In this document: positions 8,619 to 17,035 of the stretch, piece by piece | How positions within the stretch are numbered: position 1 is the first letter of the stretch | Layout: every line of letters starts with the position of its first letter | Assembly (NCBI GenBank): GCA_937995535.1 | Contig: CALKJU010000004.1 | Coordinates: 29,107-93,106, forward strand | Length of the DNA stretch: 64,000 bases | Direction of reading: 5' to 3' | Origin: an uncultured Alphaproteobacteria bacterium | GTDB taxonomy: Bacteria; Pseudomonadota; Alphaproteobacteria; Geminicoccales; Geminicoccaceae | Translations under genes and position numbers: made by a program | Notes under the pieces: generated by a model | Told to the model about the DNA's origin: nothing | Databases searched by the model: none | The model's input: the letters and a program-made list of their open reading frames with translations, nothing else

Positions 8619-9917
8619 ATGCGCCGGATCGCGGCGATGCTGGGGCTCGCCCTGCTGCTGTTCACCGCCGCGCCCCTGCGCGGCGAGGAGGCGCCGGCCG
8701 GCGAGCGCGCCTTCAACGGGCTCTCCTGGACAGTCGTGCGTACGCCGCCCGACCAGCGTGCCGACCTGCCCGAGCTGCGCCGCTGGCGGAACGTCTTTCT
8801 GGGCGATGTCCGGCCCTTCCCGGATCGTAAGATCCCGCCGGTGTTCTGGTTCGAGGACGGCGGCGTCGAGTTCGGCGTCGTCTACCAGAGCCGCGCGGCC
8901 CCGCTGGTCATGCTGATCGCCGGCACGGGTGCCGCCTTCGACACCCAGTCCAATCGCGAGCTGGCCCGCGCCCTCTACGCCGCCGGCCTGCATGTGGTCG
9001 GGCTCGCCTCGCCAAGCCATCCGAGCTTCATCGTCAACGGCTCGAGCTCCGGCGTACCGGGCCGGCCGGCCGAAGACGCGGCCGATCTTTATCGCGTCAT
9101 GCAGATGGTCCTCGACCGTATCCGCGGCCGCATCGCGATCGAGGAGGTCCACCTCGCCGGGTTCAGCCTCGGTGCCCTGAACGCCGCCTGGGTGGCCGAG
9201 CTCGACCGGCGCGCGGGCAAGATCGGCTTCGACAAGGTGCTGCTGCTCAATCCGCCGGTCTCGCTGTGGAACTCGACCGAGCTGCTCGATGCGATGTTCG
9301 ACCGGCACGTGCCGGACAGCGCGCAGGGCCAGCGCGAGCTGTTCGACCGGATCTTCGCGCAGTTCGCGCGCGTCTTCTCGCGTGCCCGCGAATCCACCCT
9401 CGAAGGCGACTTCCTGTTCAACGCCTATGAGCAGCTCGAGCCGACGGACGCCGCCCTGGAGACGCTGATCGCGCTGACCTTCCGGCTGGCCGCGATGAAC
9501 ATGATCTTCGCCAGCGACGTGGTCAGCAAGGCCGGCTACATGGTGCCGGTCGATGCCGACCTGCAGCCGACGACCTCGCTCTCACCCTTCATCGGGCCAC
9601 TGCTGGCCAAGCGCTTCTCGGACTATTTCGACGGCATCTACTTGCCGCACATCCAGGCGAGCGAGCCGGGCTTCACCAGGGAGAGGGCGATCGCCGAGGC
9701 GTCGCTCTACCCGCTCGAAGCCTTCCTGCGCGGCGACGGCCGGATCGGCATGCTGACCAATCGCGACGAGCTCATCCTGTCGCCCGCCGAACTCGCCTGG
9801 CTCGCGGACGTGTTCGGCCCGCGGGCGATCCTGTTCGAGACGGGCGGGCACTGCGGCAACTATCTCCGGCCGGACGTGGTCGCCGCGATCGACGCGTTCT
9901 TCAGGAGCCGGCCATGA
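8619..9917 (+). CDS. Secreted alpha/beta-hydrolase-like protein
   Basis: 432 residues from the ATG at 8619 with AAGGAG seven bases upstream. A signal peptide (1-22, APLRG/EE) precedes an alpha/beta-hydrolase domain. The nucleophile elbow is GFSLGA near residue 185, and a candidate catalytic His lies in FETGGHCGNYLRP near the C-terminus. Ser and His are visible; the acid (perhaps in TNRDELILSP) is a guess. The segment VVYQSRAAPLVMLIAGTGA resembles the oxyanion strand. The substrate is unknown. Its stop overlaps the mlaA start (ATGA), suggesting a periplasmic lipase or esterase acting in envelope lipid handling. It follows otnC by only 11 bp and so is probably the third gene of a four-gene operon. 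Confidence 0.75.
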   Translation: MRRIAAMLGLALLLFTAAPLRGEEAPAGERAFNGLSWTVVRTPPDQRADLPELRRWRNVFLGDVRPFPDRKIPPVFWFEDGGVEFGVVYQSRAAPLVMLIAGTGAAFDTQSNRELARALYAAGLHVVGLASPSHPSFIVNGSSSGVPGRPAEDAADLYRVMQMVLDRIRGRIAIEEVHLAGFSLGALNAAWVAELDRRAGKIGFDKVLLLNPPVSLWNSTELLDAMFDRHVPDSAQGQRELFDRIFAQFARVFSRARESTLEGDFLFNAYEQLEPTDAALETLIALTFRLAAMNMIFASDVVSKAGYMVPVDADLQPTTSLSPFIGPLLAKRFSDYFDGIYLPHIQASEPGFTRERAIAEASLYPLEAFLRGDGRIGMLTNRDELILSPAELAWLADVFGPRAILFETGGHCGNYLRPDVVAAIDAFFRSRP

Positions 9918-10690
9918 GGCCGCTCGCCGTTGGCCTGCTCGCGAGCTGGCTGCTCGCGGGTTGCGGCGCCGTTCCCGGCACCAGCCTGGGCACGACTCCG
10001 GTCCGCAGTCCGATCACGCCCGAGCAGGCCGCCGAATCCCCGCTCGATGTCTACGATCCATGGGAGGGCTTCAACCGCGGCGTCTACCAGTTCAACACCG
10101 TGCTCGATCGCTACCTGCTGATGCCGGCGGTCCGCGTCTACGAGTTCGTCCTGCCGGGTCCGGTGCAGCTCGCCGTGACCAACTTCTTCAACAATGTCGG
10201 CGAGCTGCGCAACGGGATGAACTCGGCGCTGCAGCTCCGCGGCGACGCCTTCGGCACGGCACTCGGCCGCTTCATGATCAACAGTACGGTCGGCATGCTG
10301 GGCTTGATCGATATCGCCACGCAGATCGGATACCCGGAGCGGCGGACCGATTTCGGCCTGACCCTCGGGCGCTGGGGCGTCGGCCCCGGCCCCTACCTCG
10401 TCCTGCCGGTGCTCGGCCCGTCGAGCCTGCGCGACGGCGCCGGGGTCGCGGTCGACACGGCGACCCTGCGCGCGACGACACTGAACGCGCCGGCCGCGAT
10501 CGACGGCAGCATCAGCAGCCCGCCGGCCACCGGCCTCTACGGGATCGACCGGCGGCGCCAGATCCGCTTCGAGTACTACCAGACGAGCTCACCCTTCGAG
10601 TACGACCTCGTGCGCTACTTCGCGACCAAGCGGCGTGAATTCGAGCTGCTGCAGATCTACTGTGAGCTCTATCCGCAGCTCGAGTGCTGA
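9914..10690 (+). CDS. mlaA: MlaA (VacJ) outer-membrane lipoprotein
   Basis: 258 residues. A lipoprotein signal with lipobox LLAGC places the lipidated Cys at residue 17. The family core begins with the DPWEGFNRGVYQFN block and continues through TNFFNNVGELRNGMNSALQ, GRFMINSTVGMLGLIDIAT and WGVGPGPYLVLPVLGPSSLR. MlaA removes mislocalised phospholipid from the outer leaflet of the outer membrane and passes it to the Mla pathway. No mlaBCDEF genes are in the window. The ATG overlaps the stop of the hydrolase gene. Confidence 0.96.
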   Translation: MRPLAVGLLASWLLAGCGAVPGTSLGTTPVRSPITPEQAAESPLDVYDPWEGFNRGVYQFNTVLDRYLLMPAVRVYEFVLPGPVQLAVTNFFNNVGELRNGMNSALQLRGDAFGTALGRFMINSTVGMLGLIDIATQIGYPERRTDFGLTLGRWGVGPGPYLVLPVLGPSSLRDGAGVAVDTATLRATTLNAPAAIDGSISSPPATGLYGIDRRRQIRFEYYQTSSPFEYDLVRYFATKRREFELLQIYCELYPQLEC

Positions 10691-10697
10691 CGCGCGC

Positions 10698-11477
10698 TCA
10701 CCCGCGCCACGGTGCGAACCAGCCGAGCCCGTCCTCGGTCCGCCCACGCGGGCGGTACTCGCACCCCACCCAGCCGCTGTAGCCGGTGCGGTCGAGGGCC
10801 TCGAACAGATAGGGGTAGTTGATCTCGCCGACGTCCGGCTCGTGCCGCTCCGGCACCCCGGCGATCTGCACGTGCCCGGTGATGTCGGCGAAGTCGCGGA
10901 TGTGCACGGCCAGATCGCCCTCCATGATCTGGCAGTGGTAGAGGTCGAGCTGGAGCTTGAGGTTGCCGGCACCGATCCGCTCGATCAGACCCCGCGCCTG
11001 CCTCTGGTAGTTGAGATAGAATCCGGGGATGTCGCGGGTGTTGATCGGCTCGATGACGACCGTGACGCCGTGGCCCGCCGCGCGCCGTGCCGCTTCGCCG
11101 ATGTTGGCGAGATAGGTGGCGTCGAGCCGCTCGTCGGCGACGCCCGGGGGCCGCAGACCGGCCATGCAGTGGATCGTCGCGCACCCCAGCGCCCGCGCAT
11201 AGTCGAGCGCCTTGTCGACGCCGGCGAGGAACTCGGCCTCGCGTCCGGGGATGCAGGCCAGCCCCCGCTCGCCCTTGCCCCAGTCGCCGGGCACGGTGTT
11301 GAACAGGACCTGGGTCAGGCCGGCTGCACGGAGCTTGCCCGCGACCTCCTCCTTCGGGTGATCGTAGGGAAAGAGGAACTCGACGCCGCGGAACCCGGCC
11401 GCAGCCGCCGCAGCGAAGCGGTCGAGAAACGGAACCTCGTTGAACATCATGCTGAGATTGGCGGCGAACTGCGGCAT
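10698..11477 (-). CDS. otnI: 2-oxo-tetronate isomerase / hydroxypyruvate isomerase
   Basis: 259 residues with a good SD (GGGGAGGGG). TIM-barrel of the Hyi/OtnI family: [20 protein letters not shown] at the start, [13 protein letters not shown], the metal ligands [16 protein letters not shown] (Glu ~143), [15 protein letters not shown] and the C-terminal VGCEYRP. Hyi interconverts hydroxypyruvate and tartronate semialdehyde; OtnI converts 2-oxo- to 3-oxo-tetronate. Sequence alone does not separate them, but OtnK and OtnC just upstream make OtnI more likely. It is convergent with mlaA, only 7 bp away, so it is on a separate transcript from otnKC. Confidence 0.85.
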   Translation of the reverse strand: MPQFAANLSMMFNEVPFLDRFAAAAAAGFRGVEFLFPYDHPKEEVAGKLRAAGLTQVLFNTVPGDWGKGERGLACIPGREAEFLAGVDKALDYARALGCATIHCMAGLRPPGVADERLDATYLANIGEAARRAAGHGVTVVIEPINTRDIPGFYLNYQRQARGLIERIGAGNLKLQLDLYHCQIMEGDLAVHIRDFADITGHVQIAGVPERHEPDVGEINYPYLFEALDRTGYSGWVGCEYRPRGRTEDGLGWFAPWRG

Positions 11478-11669
11478 CGTCCCCTCCCCTGGCCCGGCTC
11501 CTCGCGCGGCCGGATGATAGGTGCGCGGCCGGGCGCTTGAACAGCGTGCCGGCGTTCAGAGCGGCGCCACGGCGCCGGTCGCCGGCGGTCCCTGTGCTGT
11601 CGACCGTCTCGGTGACGGCCAGAGCAGGCCGGGTAAGGCCCGACCCGCCATGCCCCGCTATCCCGCCGC

Positions 11670-12557
11670 CTACAGCCGCGGCGCGTTGAAGGTGTCGCAG
11701 GCGTCGAGGCGGCCGGTCTGCATCCCGGTCTTGAACCAGCGCAAACGCTGCTCCGAGCTGCCATGCGTGAAGCTCTCCGGGCTGACCCAGCCCCCGGAGC
11801 GCCGCTGCATCCGGTCGTCGCCGATCTGCGCCGCCGCGTTCAGGCCCTCCTCGACGTCGCCCTCGTCGAGGATCTGTCGCGCCCGGTCGGCGTGATGCGC
11901 CCACACCCCGGCGAAGCAGTCGGCCTGCAGCTCGAGCATCACGCTCGCCCGGTTGGCGCTGATCGTGTCGGCACGCTGCCGGTACTGATGGACCTGCGGC
12001 AGAATGCCGAGGAGATTCTGCACGTGGTGGCCGACCTCATGCGCGACGACGTAGGCCTGGGCGAAGTCGCCGGGCGCGCCGAAGCGGCGGTCGAGCTCGT
12101 CGAAGAAGCCGAGGTCGAGATAAACCTTGCGATCCGCCGGACAGTAGAACGGGCCGGTGGCGGCACTGGCGAAGCCGCACGCCGACTGCACCTGGTCGGT
12201 GAACAGCACCAGCGTCGGCTCCTGATAGGACTGGCCGATCTGGCGGAAGATCGGGGTCCAGGTGTCCTCGGTGTCGCCCAGCACCACCGCGACGAACTCC
12301 TTGAGCTGCTCCTCCTGCACCGAGCCGATCGGCCGGCTCTGCCGCGGCTCGTCGACCGGCACGAGCTGTCCCCCACCGCCGCTCAGCAGGATGCTCGGAT
12401 CGACCCCGAGGAACAGCATGATCAAGGCGATGATCAGGATCCCGATACCGCCACCGCCGGCGGCGCGACCGACCCGGACCCCGCCGCCACGGCCGAGCCC
12501 GCCCATCCCGCGGCGATCCTCGATGTTCTGGCTGCGCCGGCCTCGCGTCCATTGCAT
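11670..12557 (-). CDS. YpfJ-type neutral zinc metallopeptidase family protein
   Basis: 295 residues. An Arg-rich cytoplasmic tail with QNIEDRRGMGG is followed by a glycine-rich stretch, one membrane segment (~35-55, IGILIIALIMLFLG) and an extracytoplasmic putative protease domain. The zinc motif HEVGHHVQNLLG (HExxH) lies near residue 175, with LELQADCFAGVWAHHAD supplying the third ligand. The family (KPN_02809/YpfJ) is widespread, but its substrates are not established. It is monocistronic. The 192 bp between its stop and the otnI start hold no recognisable gene. Confidence 0.9.
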   Translation of the reverse strand: MQWTRGRRSQNIEDRRGMGGLGRGGGVRVGRAAGGGGIGILIIALIMLFLGVDPSILLSGGGGQLVPVDEPRQSRPIGSVQEEQLKEFVAVVLGDTEDTWTPIFRQIGQSYQEPTLVLFTDQVQSACGFASAATGPFYCPADRKVYLDLGFFDELDRRFGAPGDFAQAYVVAHEVGHHVQNLLGILPQVHQYRQRADTISANRASVMLELQADCFAGVWAHHADRARQILDEGDVEEGLNAAAQIGDDRMQRRSGGWVSPESFTHGSSEQRLRWFKTGMQTGRLDACDTFNAPRL

Positions 12558-12776
12558 GGCGGATCCCTCTCGTCCTCGCGTGGGCGGGCATCTAGCATCG
12601 CCTGCGCGGGCGCCAATCGTGCGCTGCCGTCACCCGCTTGACGCGCCGCGCGCCGGGCGCCCAAAACAGCCGCACCGTCCGCCCCGTGCGGAGCCAACAA
12701 CCCGTGTCGCCTGTCGTGGATCGCGGGCCGTTGCCCGCGCCCCGCGCCGCGGCGGCACACAAGGAGGAGGGGCATC

Positions 12777-14099
12777 GTGACCGACAAGACCTCGACGAGT
12801 GACCAGCCCGCAACCGGCCAGGGCGCGCCGGTCACCCGCCGGCATGCGCTGGGCGTGGCCGCGGCCGCCGCCGGTGCCGCCGTCGGCAGCGGCGCGATCC
12901 GCGGCTTTCCCACGATCTGGGCGCAGAACATCAAGGACGTGACCATCAACCACGTCGGCTCGTCGTACTCGGCGATCATCGACATCGCCCGCCAGGCGAC
13001 CAGCGATCTCGGCTTCAAGGTCGAGATGCAGACCGTCAACGGCGACGCGCTGGTCAACCGCGTCGTCACCCAGCCGACCACGGTGGACATCGCCGATCTC
13101 GAATACTGGGCGGTGCAGAAGGTCTACCCGCGCGGCGTCATGCAGGCGGTCGACGTCGGCAGGATCAAGCTGTGGGACAAGGTCGTGCCGATCTTCACGC
13201 TGGGCAAATACCCGGACGGCACCGACGTCACCCGCCAAGGCACGCTGCCCTACGAGAGCCAGTATGTGGAGACCGCGGACGCCACCAGCTTCGCCAGCCA
13301 GCCGACCAAGTGGGCCACGCTGATCCCGGACATCTACAATGCCGACACGCTGGGCATCCGCCCCGACCTGATCGGCCGGCCGATCGAGACCTGGGCCGAG
13401 CTGCTCAATCCCGAGTTCAAGGGCAAGACGGCACTCGTCGACATCCCGTCGATCGGCATCATGGACGTCGCCATGGCGCTGGAGTCGCGCGGCGACATGA
13501 CCTTCGCCGACAAGGGCAACATGACGAAGGAGGAGATCGACAAGGCGATCGCCGCGATGATCGACCTCAAGCGGCAGGGACACTTCCGGGCATTCTGGAA
13601 CTCCTTCGACCAGAGCGTCAACCTGATGGCCTCGGGCGAGGTGGTGATCCAGTCGATGTGGTCGCCGGCGGTCACCGCGGTGCGCACGCGCGGCATCCCC
13701 TGCGCCTACCAGCCGCTCAAGGAGGGTTACCGCGCCTGGGCCGCCGGGCTCGGGCTGATGAAGCACCTCGACGGGCTGAAGCTCGACGCCGCGTACGAGT
13801 ATCTCAACTGGTACCTGTCCGGATGGCACGGCGGCTTCATCGCCAAGCAGGGCTACTACAGCGCCGTGCCGGAGACGGCCAAGGCCTTCCTGACCGAGGA
13901 CGAGTGGAACTACTGGTACGAGGGCAAGCCGGCCCAGGGCGACATCATGGATCCGTTCGGCAACCTGATGGAGAAGGCCGGCGCGGTGCGCGACGGCGGC
14001 GCGTTCTGGGAGCGGATGGGCAACATCGCCTGTTGGAACACGGTGATGGACGAGAACGTCTACATGGTCCGCAAGTGGAACGAGTTCGTCTCCGCCTGA
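12777..14099 (+). CDS. Polyamine-type ABC transporter substrate-binding protein (Tat-exported)
   Basis: 440 residues from a GTG with a strong SD (AAGGAGGAGG, 12761-12770). A long Tat signal carries TRRHALGVAAAAAGAA and is followed by FPTIWAQNIKDVTI. The mature part is a family 1/PotD-like periplasmic binding protein, with DIADLEYWAVQKVYPRGVMQ, ELLNPEFKGKTALVDIPSIG and AYEYLNWYLSGWHGGFIAKQ. Its position ahead of PotB/PotC/PotA-like genes fits polyamine or a related cationic ligand; the exact ligand is inferred. A perfect GC hairpin (CGCGGGC/GCCCGCG, 12722-12739) lies 37 bp before the start codon. Confidence 0.88.
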   Translation: MTDKTSTSDQPATGQGAPVTRRHALGVAAAAAGAAVGSGAIRGFPTIWAQNIKDVTINHVGSSYSAIIDIARQATSDLGFKVEMQTVNGDALVNRVVTQPTTVDIADLEYWAVQKVYPRGVMQAVDVGRIKLWDKVVPIFTLGKYPDGTDVTRQGTLPYESQYVETADATSFASQPTKWATLIPDIYNADTLGIRPDLIGRPIETWAELLNPEFKGKTALVDIPSIGIMDVAMALESRGDMTFADKGNMTKEEIDKAIAAMIDLKRQGHFRAFWNSFDQSVNLMASGEVVIQSMWSPAVTAVRTRGIPCAYQPLKEGYRAWAAGLGLMKHLDGLKLDAAYEYLNWYLSGWHGGFIAKQGYYSAVPETAKAFLTEDEWNYWYEGKPAQGDIMDPFGNLMEKAGAVRDGGAFWERMGNIACWNTVMDENVYMVRKWNEFVSA

Positions 14100-14175
14100 C
14101 CGATTGACGCCGAACGCTCGGACCGGGGCCGCGTCGCCGCGCGGCCCCGGTCGCCTCGCCCGCGCGGAGCGCCCG

Positions 14176-15027
14176 ATGCGCCGCCTCGTCCCCTACCTGC
14201 AGGTCGCGCCGCTGGCGACCGTGCTGCTGCTGTTCCTGGTCATCCCGGTCGGCATGATCCTCGTCGTCAGCTTCTGGTCCTATGACCAGTTCGACATCTA
14301 TCCCGACTTCATCCTCGACAACTACCGTTACATCTTCACCTCGCCGGTGACGTTCTCGATCTATCTGAAGACGATCTACTACGCCGTCGTCACCTGGGCG
14401 ATCACCCTCGTGCTCGGCTTCACCATCTCCTACTATCTCGTGTTCCACGTGCGGAACCTGCTCTGGCAGATCGGGCTGTTCCTGCTCTGCACGGTGCCGT
14501 TCTGGACCTCGAACATCATCCGGATGATCTCGTGGATCCCGTTCCTCGGCCGCGAGGGCATCTTCAACCAGGCGCTCCTCGCCACCGGCCTCGCGAGCGC
14601 GCCGCTGGAGTTCCTGCTCTTCTCCGACTTCGCCGTGATCCTCGCCTATGTGCACCTGTTCACCCTGTTCATGATCGTGCCGATCTTCAACGCCATGGCG
14701 CGGATCAGCCCGACCGTCATCGAGGCCGCGGTCGACGGCGGGGCGAAGCCCTGGCAGGTCGTCCTCCACGTCGTCCTGCCGCTGTCCAAGACCGGCGTGG
14801 CGCTCGGCTCGATCTTCGTCGTCGCCCTGGTGATGGGCGACTTCTTCGTCGTGCGGACGATGAGCGGCGGGCAGAGCGGCAGCGTCGCCTCGGCCCTGAA
14901 CAACGAGATCGGCCTCCTGCAATACCCGACCGCCGCCGCCGGCGCGGTGGTGCTGCTCGTCATCGTCACGCTGATGGTGGCGGCGATCTTGCGGATCGTC
15001 GACGTGCGCCGGGAGTTGGCAGCGTGA
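14176..15027 (+). CDS. ABC transporter permease, PotB-like
   Basis: 283 residues from the ATG at 14176 (GGAG seven bases upstream). An in-frame TTG at 14104 would add 24 mostly polar residues before the first helix. About six transmembrane segments are visible, with the EAA loop for ATPase docking in VIEAAVDGGAKPWQVVLHVV near residue 195. The gene lies second in the polyamine-type operon. Its TGA overlaps the GTG of the next permease gene (GTGA), so the two permeases are translationally coupled and presumably form a heterodimeric channel in the inner membrane. Confidence 0.9.
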   Translation: MRRLVPYLQVAPLATVLLLFLVIPVGMILVVSFWSYDQFDIYPDFILDNYRYIFTSPVTFSIYLKTIYYAVVTWAITLVLGFTISYYLVFHVRNLLWQIGLFLLCTVPFWTSNIIRMISWIPFLGREGIFNQALLATGLASAPLEFLLFSDFAVILAYVHLFTLFMIVPIFNAMARISPTVIEAAVDGGAKPWQVVLHVVLPLSKTGVALGSIFVVALVMGDFFVVRTMSGGQSGSVASALNNEIGLLQYPTAAAGAVVLLVIVTLMVAAILRIVDVRRELAA

Positions 15028-15887
15028 CCGTCGGGCCGCAGGGCCGCCGCCCTCTCTCCTTCTGGATCCTGACCGCCGTCTTCGTGCTGTTCGTGCTGTT
15101 CCTCTACGGCCCGATGTCGGCGATCTACATCTTGTCCTTCCAGGGTCCGACCGGCGGCCTGACCTTTCCGATGCGCGGCGTCTCGCTGCACTGGTTCGGC
15201 GCCCTGTTCGGGCAGCAGCGTACCGGTGACTTCTCCGGCTCGTTCGCCCGCTCGATCATCCTGGCGCTGATCGTGATGGCGCTCACCCTGGTGATCTCGC
15301 TGGCGGCCGGGCTCGCCTTCCGCCAGCGCTTCCGCGGCGCCACCCTGATCTTCTATGCCGCCATCGCCAGCCTCGTGATGCCCGGGCTGTTCGTCGGCCT
15401 CGGCATCGCGCTGGTCTGTCAGGTGCTCGGGATCACGCCGCGCTGGTGGCTGACCGGGCTCGGCGCGCATCTCACCTGGACCCTGCCGTTCGGGCTGCTG
15501 ATCATGTTCGCGGTCTTCAACCGCTTCGACCGCAGCTACGAGGAGGCGGCGCGCGATCTCGGGGCGTCGGACCGCCAGGTCCTGACCGCGGTGATCCTGC
15601 CGATCCTGGCGCCGGGCCTGATCGCGGTGGCGCTGTTCGGCTTCACCCTGTCCTACGACGAGGTCGCCCGCTCGACCCTGACCGTCGGCGCGCGCAACAC
15701 CATGCCGCTCGAGATCTACGCCATGACCAACAACGTGACCTCGCCGGCGCTGTTCGCGCTGGGCACGGTGACGACCGCGATCTCCTTTCTCGCCATCGCC
15801 GTGGCGCTGCTGACCATCGCCCGCATCACCCGCCGGCGCGGCACCGGACCGGTGCGCGCCGCGGACCCGGCGGGAGCGCCGTCGTGA
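15024..15887 (+). CDS. ABC transporter permease, PotC-like
   Basis: 287 residues from a GTG overlapping the previous stop. Six membrane segments are apparent, starting LSFWILTAVFVLFVLFLYGP. The EAA loop is YEEAARDLGASDRQVLTAVI near residue 175, and LSYDEVARSTLTVG is the PotC-type segment that follows. It is the partner of the PotB-like permease, and its own stop overlaps the GTG of the ATPase gene. Confidence 0.9.
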   Translation: MTVGPQGRRPLSFWILTAVFVLFVLFLYGPMSAIYILSFQGPTGGLTFPMRGVSLHWFGALFGQQRTGDFSGSFARSIILALIVMALTLVISLAAGLAFRQRFRGATLIFYAAIASLVMPGLFVGLGIALVCQVLGITPRWWLTGLGAHLTWTLPFGLLIMFAVFNRFDRSYEEAARDLGASDRQVLTAVILPILAPGLIAVALFGFTLSYDEVARSTLTVGARNTMPLEIYAMTNNVTSPALFALGTVTTAISFLAIAVALLTIARITRRRGTGPVRAADPAGAPS

Positions 15888-17035
15888 CCGGGACGGAACG
15901 ACGCGGCGACGTCGCGCTGCATGAGGTCACCAAGCGGTTCGGACCGACGCTCGCCGTCGATCGGGTCAGCCTGACGATCCCGCATGCCAGCTATTGCTGC
16001 CTGCTCGGCCCGTCCGGCTGTGGCAAGACGACGATCCTGCGCATGATCGCGGGCCACGAGGAGCCCAGCTCCGGCAGGATCCTGATCGGCGGCCAGGACG
16101 TCGCCGGCCTCGTCCCGGCGCAGCGCGGCACCGCCTTGATGTTCCAGTCCTACGCGCTGTTCCCGCATCTCTCGGTGCGCGACAATGTCGCCTTCAACCT
16201 GCGGATGCGGGGCGTACCGCGGGAGCAGCGCCACCGCGAAGCGGACCGCATGCTCGAGCTGGTGCGGATGACCGCCTTCGCCGACCGGATGCCGGCGCAG
16301 CTCTCCGGCGGGCAGCAGCAGCGCGTGGCGCTGGCCCGGGCGCTGATCACCAACCCGCGCGTGCTGCTGCTCGACGAGCCGCTCTCGGCACTGGACGAGT
16401 TCCTGCGCCTGCAGATGCGCAGTGAGCTCAAGCGGCTGCAGACCGACCTCGGCATCACCTTCGTCCACGTCACCCACACCCAGCCGGAGGCGATCGCCCT
16501 GGCCGATCTCGTCGTCGTCATGAACCAGGGCATCATCGAGCAGGCGGCGAGCGCACGCGAGGTCTACGCCCGCCCGCGCAGTCCCTATGTCGCGCGTTTC
16601 CTGGGCGGGCAGAACGTGATCATGGGCAAGGTCCGCGACCAGGACGGCCGGCACGCGCTGCTCGACGGGCCGGGCGGGGCCCTGTTCCGCGTGCCCCTGC
16701 ACGAGCGCCGGCCACGTCCGGGCGAGCCGGTCTGGTTCGCCGTCCGCCGCGACCTGATCCACCTCGCGCGCGCCGGCGCTGGCGCGGTGACCGCCGAGAA
16801 CAGCCTCGAGGGGCTGGTCGAGGCGGTCGAGTACCAGGGCAGCTTCGTCAAGGTGACGCTCGCCACCGCGACCGGCGAGGAGTTCCTCGTCAACGAGCCC
16901 GAGGCCGCGTTCTTCGCGAGCCCGGTGGCGCGCGGCGACCGGGCGCTGGCCTCCTGGCAGCCCGACCAGGTCCATCTGCTCGAGCCGGACCGGGCCGGCG
17001 CGGGCGGGAGCCCGTCGCTGACCGCAGCCGCGTGA
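15884..17035 (+). CDS. ABC transporter ATP-binding protein, PotA-like
   Basis: 383 residues from a GTG overlapping the permease stop (GTGA). Walker A is LLGPSGCGKTTILRMIAG (~residue 45), followed by the Q-loop MFQSYALFPHLSV, the signature LSGGQQQRVALARAL, Walker B VLLLDEPLSALD and the switch His in VHVTHTQ. A C-terminal TOBE-type regulatory domain (~250-370) fits importers of the PotA/MalK group. It drives uptake through the two permeases. A longer frame reading back to 15446 is only the shadow of the permease gene. Confidence 0.93.
   Translation: MTGTERRGDVALHEVTKRFGPTLAVDRVSLTIPHASYCCLLGPSGCGKTTILRMIAGHEEPSSGRILIGGQDVAGLVPAQRGTALMFQSYALFPHLSVRDNVAFNLRMRGVPREQRHREADRMLELVRMTAFADRMPAQLSGGQQQRVALARALITNPRVLLLDEPLSALDEFLRLQMRSELKRLQTDLGITFVHVTHTQPEAIALADLVVVMNQGIIEQAASAREVYARPRSPYVARFLGGQNVIMGKVRDQDGRHALLDGPGGALFRVPLHERRPRPGEPVWFAVRRDLIHLARAGAGAVTAENSLEGLVEAVEYQGSFVKVTLATATGEEFLVNEPEAAFFASPVARGDRALASWQPDQVHLLEPDRAGAGGSPSLTAAA

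Noticed and set aside
12722..12739. GC hairpin CGCGGGC-CGTT-GCCCGCG before the ABC operon, as terminator or riboswitch.
   Set aside because: There is no U-tract and no aptamer-like conserved core. It is possibly an RNA structure in the leader, but nothing more can be supported.
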